Positions 18,766 to 27,074 of a stretch of 64,000 bases of DNA are shown here, piece by piece. A model generated the notes under the pieces. That model was not told the DNA's origin. It saw only the letters and a list, made by a program, of their open reading frames with translations, and made no database searches. The translations under genes were made by a program, and so were the position numbers. Origin of the DNA: Rhodospirillaceae bacterium (GTDB taxonomy: Bacteria; Pseudomonadota; Alphaproteobacteria; Rhodospirillales; Rhodospirillaceae); contig NSIP01000006.1 of NCBI GenBank assembly GCA_002737725.1, forward strand, positions 1 through 64,000. The letters run 5' to 3'. Positions within the stretch are counted from its first letter, which is position 1; each line of letters begins with the position of its first letter.

Positions 18766-20058
18766 TTATGCTGCCTTATCAGATTCTAAACTGGCGGGAT
18801 GTGGCGGCGTCACCCGAACCAGCGTGATCTGGTTGCGCTGGCGGCGAAGAACCTCGAAGCGAAAACCGTGAAACAAAAACTTCTGTCCCGGGTCGGGGAT
18901 GACGCGGGATTCATGCAAGACCAATCCAGCGATCGTTGATGCCTTGTCGTCGGGCAAATCCCATTCAAGTTCGCGGTTCAAATCGCGCAGCGTCACACTG
19001 CCATCGATCAGGTGGCTTCTGTCCGCTTGCGGGCGAATGCCAGGCACGGCCACATCGTGTTCATCGCGGATGTCACCGACAATTTCCTCAATGATGTCTT
19101 CCAACGTCACAATACCCAGCAGCGCGCCATATTCATCAACGACGATACCAAAATGTTCGCGACGCGCCCTGAAGGCGTTCATCTGGTCGAGCAACTTCGT
19201 CGTCTCAGGGATAAACCAAGGTGGCGTTGCCAAGGCGACGACATCGACGCGTTCATTCTGACCACCGGCGGACTCAATCGCACGCAGCAGGTTTTTGGCA
19301 TGGAGGACCCCGACAATATTGTCGGGTTGGTCGCGCCACAATGGAATGCGCGAGTAGGGGCTGGCGGCCACCTGTTCAATAATATCCGAAATCAGCAAGT
19401 CAGCGTCGATGGTGACAATCTTCTTGCGGTGAACCAGAATTTCACCAACCTCGACGCCCGTGAGGTCGAGCACACTGCGCAGCATGGCGCGCTCGTGCTT
19501 GATCTCCTCTCTGATCGTTTTCTCTGCCATTTGCATCTCGATTGTGCCGCGCAACTCGGCAAGAATTTGTTGCGCTGAACGGGTTCTGGCGGTGGTGACG
19601 CGAAAGAGCTTCAGGGCGCCGTTGATAAAGTATTCTACGCCGACGTTGAATGGATGGAAGATTGCAACCAGGGCCGACATGATACCTGCCACACGCAGCG
19701 ACACGGTCGTGGTGTGCAGTAATGCGTAGGTCTTTGGCAGGATTTCACCATAGATGACGATCAGAAACGTCATGATGACCGTGGCGTAAACCACGCCCTC
19801 GTTGCCGAACGCTTCGATCATCACGCTCGTCGTCAGCGCCGAAGCCAAAATATTCACAACGTTGTTGCCCAGCAGGGCCGTCGAGATCAGGCGCTCGCGT
19901 TGATCAAGCAGTCGGGTGACGGTGCCTGCGCGTTGATCGCCTTCTTCGTTTAATTGATGCATGAGGGGCTTCGAGGCGGCTGTCAGCGCCGTCTCGGCTG
20001 CCGAAAAGAAGGCAGCGATCGTCATGAGAACGATAATGGTAACGACGATGACAATCAT
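18766..20058 (-). CDS. CNNM/CorC-family membrane protein (DUF21-CBS-CorC_HlyC)
   Basis: This 430-residue protein has a DUF21 membrane domain (about 1-170) with SAAETALTAASK. A CBS pair follows (about 200-330) with GEILVHRKKIVTIDAD and IVVDEYGALLGIVTLEDI. A C-terminal CorC/HlyC domain (about 345-425) carries DLNRELEWDLPDD and GLVLHESRVIPDPGQ. Members of this family are linked to Mg2+/Co2+ efflux in the inner membrane; 'hemolysin C' names are historical. It is followed upstream by aroB-aroK on the same strand, separated by a palindromic repeat at 20082-20148. Confidence 0.93.
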   Translation of the reverse strand: MIVIVVTIIVLMTIAAFFSAAETALTAASKPLMHQLNEEGDQRAGTVTRLLDQRERLISTALLGNNVVNILASALTTSVMIEAFGNEGVVYATVIMTFLIVIYGEILPKTYALLHTTTVSLRVAGIMSALVAIFHPFNVGVEYFINGALKLFRVTTARTRSAQQILAELRGTIEMQMAEKTIREEIKHERAMLRSVLDLTGVEVGEILVHRKKIVTIDADLLISDIIEQVAASPYSRIPLWRDQPDNIVGVLHAKNLLRAIESAGGQNERVDVVALATPPWFIPETTKLLDQMNAFRARREHFGIVVDEYGALLGIVTLEDIIEEIVGDIRDEHDVAVPGIRPQADRSHLIDGSVTLRDLNRELEWDLPDDKASTIAGLVLHESRVIPDPGQKFLFHGFRFEVLRRQRNQITLVRVTPPHPASLESDKAA

Positions 20059-20081
20059 GAGTTTGTTCTCTGTTGTGATTC

Positions 20082-20148
20082 GTGGTCCGAATTTAGCATT
20101 CGCATCTCATTGGGTATTGCGACCTTGCCAATGTCAAATCTGCTCCAC
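20082..20148. repeat. Palindromic repeat, hybrid copy (type I left end, type II right end)
   Basis: The left end reads GTGGTCCGAATTTAGCATTC (type I). The right end, read on the minus strand, begins GTGGAGCAGATTTGACATT (type II). The copy fills most of the gap between aroB and the CorC-type gene. Six copies or partial copies occur between 20 and 25.5 kb. Confidence 0.75.
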
Positions 20149-20174
20149 TTGCCGGAAATGAAATCAAAACGCTC

Positions 20175-21320
20175 TTACGCCAGCGCATTTGCTAGAGTGT
20201 CGCTCAGAACTGTCATCGGCACGTCTGTCGTCACAAAGGCCTTCCCGACGCCGCGTGCCAGAATAAATGTTATCGCGCCGTCCTGAACTTTTTTGTCGAG
20301 CGTCATGTGTGCGATCAGGCCAGCGGGCGTCAGCTTGCCTTTGGGCCCCGTTTTGGGCGGGCTGACCGGCAAACCAATGTTGGCCAAATGCGCTTTGGCG
20401 CGAGTGGCGTCGGCAGCGGGGCAAAGCCCAAGCCAGACTGACAAGTCAAACGCGAGAACCATTCCCATAGCGACCGCTTCGCCATGCAAAAGGCCATCGC
20501 CGTAACCCATTTCAGCTTCTAAGGCATGTCCGAAAGTGTGGCCCAAGTTTAACAGCGCGCGCACCCCAGACTCTTTCTCGTCTGCACTGACGATCGTGGC
20601 CTTGGCACGGCAACTGGTTGCTATGGCGTGAATCAGGGCGGTTTGGTCATTGCGTTTCAGGTCCAGTGCAGTCGCTGCATTGGCCTCAAGCCAGGTGAAG
20701 AAGGGCTGATCGTTGATGAAGCCATACTTCGCGACCTCGGCATAGCCCGCGAGAAGTTCGCGATGGGGCAATGTTGTCAATGTGTCAGTATCAGCGATCA
20801 CGAGGCGCGGTTGATGGAAGCTCCCCACCAGATTTTTTCCTGCCGCGGTGTTAATGCCCGTTTTGCCACCGACTGAACTATCAACTTGAGACAGAAGGGT
20901 GGTTGGGATCTGGATGAAATCGACACCGCGCAACAGAATAGAGGCCGCAAAACCGGCTAAGTCCCCGACCACACCGCCGCCGAGCGCCACGATCATAGTT
21001 TTGCGCTCACACTTTGCGGCCAGCATGGCGTCGAGCACGCGTGATAATTGGCCAAAGTCTTTGCTGGCCTCGCCTGCGGGCACGATCACATGCTCTGATT
21101 TGATCCCATGCTGCGCGAGCCCCTTTGCCAGGCGATCTAAGTAGTGTGTCGCGACATGAGAGTCAGTGACGATGAAGGCACGCTTTTGCTTCAAGAGGGG
21201 GGCGATAAACTCGCCAGCACGTGCAATCAGGCCTCGGCCAATGATGATGTCATAAGAGCGTGCGCCTAACTTGACGCTGACCGTCGTTACATCTTGTGGG
21301 CGATGTCCATCGGGGCTCAT
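20175..21320 (-). CDS. aroB: 3-dehydroquinate synthase
   Basis: This 381-residue NAD+- and metal-dependent enzyme of the shikimate pathway converts DAHP to 3-dehydroquinate. Key blocks are RSYDIIIGRGLI, VPAGEASKDFGQLSRVLD, the glycine-rich VALGGGVVGDLAGFAAS, and QIPTTLLSQVDSSVGGKTGI. The metal-binding LLNLGHTFGHALEAEMGYG and LLHGEAVAMGM follow. The ATG at 21320 gives the family start; a longer frame to 21425 would lie inside aroK. aroK ends 10 bases upstream, so the pair is an operon. Confidence 0.96.
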   Translation of the reverse strand: MSPDGHRPQDVTTVSVKLGARSYDIIIGRGLIARAGEFIAPLLKQKRAFIVTDSHVATHYLDRLAKGLAQHGIKSEHVIVPAGEASKDFGQLSRVLDAMLAAKCERKTMIVALGGGVVGDLAGFAASILLRGVDFIQIPTTLLSQVDSSVGGKTGINTAAGKNLVGSFHQPRLVIADTDTLTTLPHRELLAGYAEVAKYGFINDQPFFTWLEANAATALDLKRNDQTALIHAIATSCRAKATIVSADEKESGVRALLNLGHTFGHALEAEMGYGDGLLHGEAVAMGMVLAFDLSVWLGLCPAADATRAKAHLANIGLPVSPPKTGPKGKLTPAGLIAHMTLDKKVQDGAITFILARGVGKAFVTTDVPMTVLSDTLANALA

Positions 21321-21330
21321 GGATGGGCCC

Positions 21331-21903
21331 TCATGGCAAAGTCGCCAATGTTGTGCCCAGGTGCTTTTCCAATGCGTCGAGGGCGCGTGAGGCTGTGACG
21401 TTGGGATTGTCCATGCCCGTATCAATGGCGACGTCAGCCTCGCTATAAATCGGGTAGCGCGTGTCCATCAAGTGTTGCAACATCGCGCGCGGATCTCCGT
21501 TATTGAGAAGTGGGCGATGCCCTCGACCCTTGGTCCGCGCAACGAGCGTGTCCAACTCAGCGCGTAACCATAGCGAGGTTGCTTGCTGCTTAATCAAGTG
21601 GCGCGTTTCGTCCTCCATGAAGGCTCCTCCACCGGCAGCCAGGACGCAAGGCTTGGCCTGCAGTAACCGCGACATCACCCGGCGCTCACCGTCGCGGAAA
21701 TAGGCTTCGCCGTATTTTTTAAAAATCTCGGCGATGCTCAGGCCAGCAGCTTTTTCAATTTCGGCATCCGCATCGATAAATTCGACATCAAGCCGTGTCG
21801 CCAGCCGCCGACCGATGCAGCTTTTGCCCGCACCCATCAAGCCGACCAGAACGATGGTCTTGGGCAGATGGTGAGCGGTTGAGGTTTCGAGGTGCGCGTT
21901 CAT
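21331..21903 (-). CDS. aroK: Shikimate kinase
   Basis: This 190-residue kinase phosphorylates shikimate at O3. The P-loop is GLMGAGKSCIGRR; DAD and EIEKAAG match the shikimate-binding DxD region, FRDGERRVM is the substrate-site Arg region, and the glycine-rich LAAGGGAF matches too. The lid region is TKGRGHRPLL. It ends in TGA, one sign that TGA is a normal stop here. The start lies only 4 bases from a palindromic repeat, and no clear ribosome site remains upstream. Confidence 0.95.
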   Translation of the reverse strand: MNAHLETSTAHHLPKTIVLVGLMGAGKSCIGRRLATRLDVEFIDADAEIEKAAGLSIAEIFKKYGEAYFRDGERRVMSRLLQAKPCVLAAGGGAFMEDETRHLIKQQATSLWLRAELDTLVARTKGRGHRPLLNNGDPRAMLQHLMDTRYPIYSEADVAIDTGMDNPNVTASRALDALEKHLGTTLATLP

Positions 21904-21907
21904 CGTC

Positions 21908-21982
21908 TAGTGGTCCGATTCTAACATTCGCATCCTATTTCGTATTGCGATCTTGCGAATGTTAGAATCATCAGGACCACTA
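21908..21982. repeat. Palindromic repeat, type I copy
   Basis: Inverted ends TAGTGGTCC ... GGACCACTA with long inner arms (ATTCTAACATTCGCA pairing with TGCGAATGTTAGAAT) make a strong hairpin of about 75 bases. It abuts the aroK start codon. Confidence 0.85.
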
Positions 21983-21997
21983 GAAAACATAAGGTTT

Positions 21998-22074
21998 TAG
22001 TGGAGCTTTAGATTCGACATTCGCTTCTCAGTTTTGCCGCGGCTAGGGGTGCGAATGCCAAATCCGCTCCACTA
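21998..22074. repeat. Palindromic repeat, type II copy
   Basis: Inverted ends TAGTGGAGC ... GCTCCACTA with inner arms ACATTCGCTTCTC and a TTTGGCATTCGC-like right arm, about 77 bases. It lies 15 bases after the type I copy. The remaining stretch to 22322 shows no gene. Confidence 0.82.
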
Positions 22075-22322
22075 GGTCAAATACAGTCAGAAGCCGGAAT
22101 ACGCAATCTAACCGCGATTATACCATTCTCCCACGTTCACTTTCTGGGCAGGTCCACGATCTGTGACCTGAATGCAACAAAGTGTCTGATAAACCAAGGA
22201 CTTTCATGGACTTTCGGCGGCCTGTTGCGTAATCTAGCCCAAGGCGATTTTCGATGATTCATCCCAATCCGGCGCTGTTTTACACGGTTGAGATAGTCAT
22301 TGATGTGGGGACTTAAACAGTG

Positions 22323-22451
22323 ATGCTGAAGATTGTATTTGCTCTTGTAACTGTGGCTGTGGTCGGCGGGGTAGTTGTCTTGGCGACCTGGGATATGCCG
22401 CCTCCAACCGCCACACACGAAAAAGTCATCCCCAATGAGCGCTTTCAGTAA
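22323..22451 (+). CDS. Conserved small single-span membrane protein (42 aa)
   Basis: The ATG at 22323 gives a 42-residue protein. An N-terminal membrane anchor (about 3-22, Val-rich) is followed by TWDMPPPTATHEKVIPNERF. I recall similar short proteins with the WD(I/M)PxPT...EKVIPN pattern next to this locus in other alphaproteobacteria. Its stop overlaps the start of the next gene by 17 bases, which suggests translational coupling. Function unknown. Confidence 0.7.
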   Translation: MLKIVFALVTVAVVGGVVVLATWDMPPPTATHEKVIPNERFQ

Positions 22452-24348
22452 AAGAACCAGAGTCGTGACACGCACGCTGGTGTTTGGGTTTGCTTTTGCG
22501 GCCATGACAGTGGCTGCCTCGGCGCAAACGCCAATGTCGCCGACAGCGCCGTCCGCGCCACGGCCTCTTGTACCGCCGGCCCAGCTAACACCTTCATCTG
22601 CCCCCTTATCCGAACCTGTAAACGACTCAAATATCCGCAAGATTGCCGTGGGCGTTCTTGAAGAGCTCGGGGCCGAGCGCGTCGGGTTGCTCGACGAAGC
22701 CTCAGGCGCTTTGCCGAACGCCATGTGGGATGGCAGCGATCCAGCGTTGGTTCGCGCACTCTTGGCACAATTGCCCCGCCGCATGCCATCGCAGGCTATG
22801 CGAACCATAACGCACAATTTGTTATTACCTGCCGCTCGCCAACCGCGCGCGAAGCCTGATGCGATTGATCTGACAGATCCCCAATCAACTGATGTGGTTG
22901 AAGACCCCGCACTTGGCCAGCAGCTATGGCTTCTGGAGGCGCGTGCCAAAGCCGTGGGCTCGATGGGCGATTGGAGCAATGTCAATTCATTGCTGGAATT
23001 AGTGCCGCAAGATCGTATGACCGAGTCACTCACGCGCTTGCGCGTCGATGGTCTGTTGGTTGTGGGTAATACGGAAAGCGCCTGCGCTGAGGGTCAGGCT
23101 GCTCTTTCCCGTCAGCCCGACACACAATGGCAAAAACTTCTAGTGTACTGTCAATTCGTCTCAAAGCAGGCTAGCGCCGCTCAACTTGGATTGTTGCTGT
23201 TGCGCGAACAGGGGCTCGACGATCCGGTGTTCTTTTGGGCGGCAGACGTAATGCAAGGGCAGCGCGCGCCGACCCCAGCTGGGTTACAGCGCCTCGCCCC
23301 GTTGGAACTCATGATGCTGCGCACGGCAGGCCGCGCGTTTCCCGAAGCGATTGTGCGCGACGGCGACCCGACCATGATGCGTGTGCTCGCGTCCATGCCT
23401 GCCCCACCACCTGAAGAAGAAAAATTGACAGCCGCGCAGAGAAAAGACCGTATCCGCGCGCTCCAAGAAAATCGTGTTGTTATGTCCGAGTGGGCCGTGA
23501 GCTTAGGCGTGCTTGACCCTGAAATGCTGCGTGCGCGCTATCTGGACGTTGACCTCAGCCAAGATGCCAAGCCCATCACGTTGGACGCCGCGACCGCTGA
23601 CAACGTGCGCGCGCGTGTGATGATGTTCCAGGCGGCCAAGAAGCAAACCTCGCCAGCGGCGCGCGCCGAGGTGATCGCGCGTGCCATCGCACTGGCCCGC
23701 GCTGACCGTGGCCAGAAGGGGCCTAATCTTGTGCTGGTCGGGCGTGTCTATGCGCCGATGCTGGCAGAACTGATGCCTGCGCCTGATTTGTTGTGGTTTG
23801 CTGGCAGCGCGGCGCGCGGCTTGCTTGCGGCTGGCATGCGCGACAAAGCCACCGCGTGGTTCGATCTCGTGCGCCAAATGTCTCGCGGGAGCCTTGAGGC
23901 CTCTGAGATCGCTGACAGTTTGTGGGCCGTGGAACACCTCGCCATGCCGCGTTCGCGTGGCAATCTGACGCCGCGCAGTTTGAGGGCATGGCAAGCCAGC
24001 ATTCCAGCTTCAGCGGGTTCATTGCCTCGCCAGACGTTGCTCAATTTACTCTCCGCTGTGGGCGATCCCGTCGGAGCGGTGGATTGGTTACCGGTGATCA
24101 CGTCCCCTCCTCTGCCCAGTCAGCCCAGTGCGCCCCAAGCAGCCCTCTGGCACGGCTTGTCGCTCGCGGCACGCGATGCGCGCTCGGGCGAGGCCACGGC
24201 CTTTGCATTGGCTCTGCTTGGGGAGACCGCCTCCCAAGGGGAGATGCCCGTCACGCTGAACAAGGCCATTGAGAGTCTGATCATCGTCGGCCGTGAAGAC
24301 GATGCGCGGCTGCTCGTTGCCGAAGTGGCGTTGGTGCAGGGCCTCTAG
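22435..24348 (+). CDS. Periplasmic helical-repeat protein of unknown function
   Basis: This 637-residue protein starts with MSAFSKRTRVVTRTL and a signal peptide ending in VAASAQ. A Pro/Ala/Ser-rich linker (about 32-60) follows, then a long alpha-helical body with TPR-like composition. No catalytic motif was seen. The gene is placed between the small membrane protein and xerD, as seen for uncharacterised proteins in relatives. Its TAG stop (24346-24348) is the first three bases of a palindromic-repeat end, and its last base is shared with the GTG start of xerD. Confidence 0.75.
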   Translation: MSAFSKRTRVVTRTLVFGFAFAAMTVAASAQTPMSPTAPSAPRPLVPPAQLTPSSAPLSEPVNDSNIRKIAVGVLEELGAERVGLLDEASGALPNAMWDGSDPALVRALLAQLPRRMPSQAMRTITHNLLLPAARQPRAKPDAIDLTDPQSTDVVEDPALGQQLWLLEARAKAVGSMGDWSNVNSLLELVPQDRMTESLTRLRVDGLLVVGNTESACAEGQAALSRQPDTQWQKLLVYCQFVSKQASAAQLGLLLLREQGLDDPVFFWAADVMQGQRAPTPAGLQRLAPLELMMLRTAGRAFPEAIVRDGDPTMMRVLASMPAPPPEEEKLTAAQRKDRIRALQENRVVMSEWAVSLGVLDPEMLRARYLDVDLSQDAKPITLDAATADNVRARVMMFQAAKKQTSPAARAEVIARAIALARADRGQKGPNLVLVGRVYAPMLAELMPAPDLLWFAGSAARGLLAAGMRDKATAWFDLVRQMSRGSLEASEIADSLWAVEHLAMPRSRGNLTPRSLRAWQASIPASAGSLPRQTLLNLLSAVGDPVGAVDWLPVITSPPLPSQPSAPQAALWHGLSLAARDARSGEATAFALALLGETASQGEMPVTLNKAIESLIIVGREDDARLLVAEVALVQGL

Positions 24349-24379
24349 TGGTCCGATCTTCACATTCGCGTCTCGGTTC
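24346..24379 (+). repeat. Palindromic repeat, half copy (type I end) at the xerD start
   Basis: TAGTGGTCCGATCTTCACAT followed by TCGCGTCTCGG matches the left end of the type I repeat with few changes. No right half is found. It supplies the stop of the upstream gene and the likely start of xerD. Confidence 0.7.
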
Positions 24380-25286
24380 GGACGACCCTCAAGTTGAAGC
24401 CTTCTTGGAAATGATGACCGCTGAACGCGGGGCCGCGCGCCACACGTTATCAGCCTATCGCGGGGACTTGTCGGCCTTAGAAGCGCATCTGAAGGCCTGC
24501 AGTAAACGCTTTCTCAACGCGCAGCCTGATGATCTGCGAAAGTATCTGACAAGCCTACATAAGGCCAAGCTTGGCGCACGCTCTACGACGAGACGGTTAT
24601 CGAGTGCGCGCCAGTTTTTCCAGTTCCTCTATCGCGAAGGCATCCGTGCCGATGATCCGTCGGTCAGTCTTGATCGGCCGCGCTTGCCAAAGCCATTGCC
24701 AAAGTATCTGGGCGAGAGTGAAGTCGAGGCATTGCTTGCTGCGGCCAACGCGCAGCGCAGGTCAGAGGGTGTGCGGGGTGCAGCTCTCCTCGAAATGCTC
24801 TATGCGTCAGGCTTGCGTGTATCAGAGTTGGTGTCGTTGCCCATTGCAGCCGCCCGAAACCCGTCCGTATTAATCGTCCGTGGCAAGGGATCCAAGGAGC
24901 GCATGATCCCCGTGGGCGAGTCTGCCCAGATAGCACTTCAGAAATACCTATGTGTGCGTGCGCAGTTTTTGCCAAAGAAGAAGGCCAACTCAGCGTGGCT
25001 GTTTCCGTCTTCAGGCGCGTCTGGACATTTGACCCGCGACGGCTTTGCCAAAATGCTCAAAGACATCGCTGTTGCGTCGGGCTTATCGCCATCACGCGTG
25101 TCACCACATGTGCTGCGGCACTCATTCGCGACGCATTTGTTATCGCATGGCGCTGACTTGCGCACTTTGCAGCAACTGCTGGGTCACAGCGATATCTCAA
25201 CGACGCAGATTTATATGCATGTGTTGGACGAGCGTTTAAAGAAGCTGGTGCAAACGCATCATCCCCTTAAGGGGTTTAAGCTTTAG
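24348..25286 (+). CDS. xerD: Tyrosine recombinase XerD
   Basis: This 312-residue recombinase acts with XerC at dif sites to resolve chromosome dimers. The N-terminal SAM-like core-binding domain (about 12-105) has RHTLSAYRGDL. The catalytic domain has Arg157 in ASGLRVSEL, Lys180 in GKGSKER, His254 and Arg257 in HVLRHSFATH, His280 in LLGHSDIS and Tyr289. The GTG at 24348 is the only start that keeps the full N-terminal helix. The first codons (VRSSHSRLG) are encoded by the repeat end. Confidence 0.93.
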   Translation: MVRSSHSRLGSDDPQVEAFLEMMTAERGAARHTLSAYRGDLSALEAHLKACSKRFLNAQPDDLRKYLTSLHKAKLGARSTTRRLSSARQFFQFLYREGIRADDPSVSLDRPRLPKPLPKYLGESEVEALLAAANAQRRSEGVRGAALLEMLYASGLRVSELVSLPIAAARNPSVLIVRGKGSKERMIPVGESAQIALQKYLCVRAQFLPKKKANSAWLFPSSGASGHLTRDGFAKMLKDIAVASGLSPSRVSPHVLRHSFATHLLSHGADLRTLQQLLGHSDISTTQIYMHVLDERLKKLVQTHHPLKGFKL

Positions 25287-25289
25287 GCG

Positions 25290-25365
25290 AGTGAAGCGGA
25301 TTTGACATCCGCTAGCCTATTCGCGGCGGCCCTGAGAAGCGAATGTCAAATCCAAAGCTCCACTA
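25290..25365. repeat. Palindromic repeat, type II copy after xerD
   Basis: The left end AGTGAAGCGGATTTGACAT and right end GCGAATGTCAAATCC...GCTCCACTA form an inverted pair. The copy starts 3 bases after the xerD stop codon. Confidence 0.78.
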
Positions 25366-25380
25366 CGATCCTATATTTTC

Positions 25381-25453
25381 TAGTTCTCCTTATGATTCTA
25401 AGATTCGCAAGACAGTTCAGTGAAATGAGATGCGAATTTTAGAATCGGACCAC
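25381..25453. repeat. Palindromic repeat, type I copy overlapping the gluQ 3' end
   Basis: The left arm GATTCTAAGATTCGCA pairs with TGCGAATTTTAGAATC, and the right end is GGACCAC. Read on the minus strand, GTGGTCCGATTCTAA supplies the last four codons (Val-Val-Arg-Phe) and the TAA of gluQ. Confidence 0.78.
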
Positions 25454-26308
25454 GAGCCCAACCATAGCCCGTACCTCATCGGGGGTGCGGCCCGAGTCCC
25501 GCAGCGCTCGCAATGTTGGGGCCTGATCTCGTTTCGAAAATTTCTTTCCATCAGAGCCGAGGAGAAGGGTGTGATGATGATAGTTCGGCGTCGGGAGACT
25601 GAGGAGATGCTGGAGTAACCGATGAACATGTGTGGCGGCAAACAAGTCTTCGCCACGGGTGACGAGGGTGACACCTTGCAACGCATCGTCCCAAGTGCAG
25701 GCGAGATGATAGCTGGTGGGCGTTTCCTTGCGCGCGATCACCACATCGCCGAACATGTCGGGCTTTGCAATCTGGTGTCCTTTTTCAATGTCGGTCCATG
25801 TCAGTTGACCGGCGGCACGGGTTGCGTTGCTCATGTGTAGCCTTAACGCGAAGGATTCTCCGGCCTCGATTCGCTTTTGCGCAACCGATTCAGCGATGTT
25901 GCGGCATGTGCCTGCGTACAGCGGGCCGTCGGGACCGCTTTGTGGAGGGGCGTGAGGAGTGGACGCGGCGTGATGAATTTCGCGCTGAATATCGGCGCGC
26001 GTACAGAAGCAGGGATACAGCATATCCTGTTCTCTCAGCTTCCCTATCGCAGTTTCATAATCTCTCAGGTGCGCGGACTGGCGGCGCACCGGCTGGTCCC
26101 ACGTCAGGCCGAGCCAAGTGAGGTCCTCAATGATGGCAGATTCATATTCAGGCCTGCAGCGGCCGAGGTCGATATCCTCGATGCGCAGCAAGAATCGCCC
26201 GCCCTGGGCCTGCTGGGCCGCAAACAGTGCCGCTTTGGCATGCCCTAAGTGCAATTGCCCCGTCGGGCTGGGGGCAAAGCGAGTTACGAAGGAAGGGATT
26301 AGGGTCAC
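25439..26308 (-). CDS. gluQ: Glutamyl-queuosine tRNA(Asp) synthetase
   Basis: This 289-residue truncated class I synthetase adds glutamate to queuosine in the anticodon of tRNA(Asp). Motifs are RFAPSPTGQLHLGH (HIGH equivalent 20-23), DIDLGRCRPEY, Zn-binding CFCTRA and YAGTCRN, and KKFSKRD (KMSKS equivalent). It lacks the anticodon-binding domain of GltX, and its length is normal. The queCDE genes of the same modification pathway are in the window. Its C-terminal residues VVRF come from a repeat end. Confidence 0.94.
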   Translation of the reverse strand: MTLIPSFVTRFAPSPTGQLHLGHAKAALFAAQQAQGGRFLLRIEDIDLGRCRPEYESAIIEDLTWLGLTWDQPVRRQSAHLRDYETAIGKLREQDMLYPCFCTRADIQREIHHAASTPHAPPQSGPDGPLYAGTCRNIAESVAQKRIEAGESFALRLHMSNATRAAGQLTWTDIEKGHQIAKPDMFGDVVIARKETPTSYHLACTWDDALQGVTLVTRGEDLFAATHVHRLLQHLLSLPTPNYHHHTLLLGSDGKKFSKRDQAPTLRALRDSGRTPDEVRAMVGLVVRF

Positions 26309-26428
26309 GGGGCTATCATTGCACTGTTATCACAAAAGGCTCAAATGGTGGGGTCGTGGAGCATAAGCGTACCATAATTTGTATTCTGCGCAGAAATTGC
26401 TAAAGTAGACTCCTTGTTTGCACAGGAG

Positions 26429-27004
26429 ATGACCACCGCCGTGGGATTCGCGCCCGACGCTTCGCCAGCCTTGGTTTTGAATGCGGACTTCCGTCCGCTG
26501 AGCTACTTTCCGTTGTCTGTGTGGTCCTGGCAGGAAACAATCAAAGCGGTGTTTTTGGGCCGCGTGAATGTGGTTTCCGAGTATGAGCGTACCGTTCGTT
26601 CCCCGCGCTGGGAAATGAAACTACCCAGTGTGATCTCGCTCAAAAAATATGCACCGATGGAACGCTCGCCTGCGTTCACCAGATTTAATGTTTTCTTGCG
26701 TGATCGCTTCATGTGCCAGTATTGCGGCACGCCGCACCCGACCAACGATCTGACCTTTGATCACTTGATCCCCAGATCAAAGGGCGGGCGAACGACATGG
26801 CAAAATGTGGTGACGGCGTGCTCATGTTGCAACTTGGTCAAGGGCAACCGGATGCCCCACGACGCCGGAATGTACCCGAGCCAACGCCCCTTTCGTCCAA
26901 CATCGTTCCAGTTACAAGATATTGGCCGTGCGTTTCCGCCAAACTATCTGCACGAAAGTTGGCGCGATTATCTCTACTGGGATACAGAACTCGACCCGAG
27001 TTAA
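26429..27004 (+). CDS. HNH endonuclease family protein
   Basis: This protein of about 191 residues is widely conserved in alphaproteobacteria. The first part has ALVLNADFRPLSYFPLSVWS and AVFLGRVNVV. An HNH core with zinc-type cysteines follows: FMCQYCG, LTFDHLIPRSKGG, NVVTACSCCNLVKGNRMP. The role in vivo is unknown. The start is uncertain: the ATG at 26429 touches an AGGAG, a TTG lies at 26414, and a GTG at 26441 is 12 bases from that AGGAG. Confidence 0.88.
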   Translation: MTTAVGFAPDASPALVLNADFRPLSYFPLSVWSWQETIKAVFLGRVNVVSEYERTVRSPRWEMKLPSVISLKKYAPMERSPAFTRFNVFLRDRFMCQYCGTPHPTNDLTFDHLIPRSKGGRTTWQNVVTACSCCNLVKGNRMPHDAGMYPSQRPFRPTSFQLQDIGRAFPPNYLHESWRDYLYWDTELDPS

Positions 27005-27074
27005 AAGCATTTCTTCGAGAAGGGGACTTCCGCTTGGCCCAAGAAAAAGCGGGAAATGCGACCAAAAAAGACAA

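Noticed and set aside
22137-23033. 298-codon minus-strand frame
   Set aside because: It overlaps the small membrane protein and the signal peptide region of the 637-residue protein; composition is low-complexity and antisense.
20082-25453. CRISPR array
   Set aside because: The repeats are few, palindromic, unevenly spaced and separated by genes; there are no cas genes.
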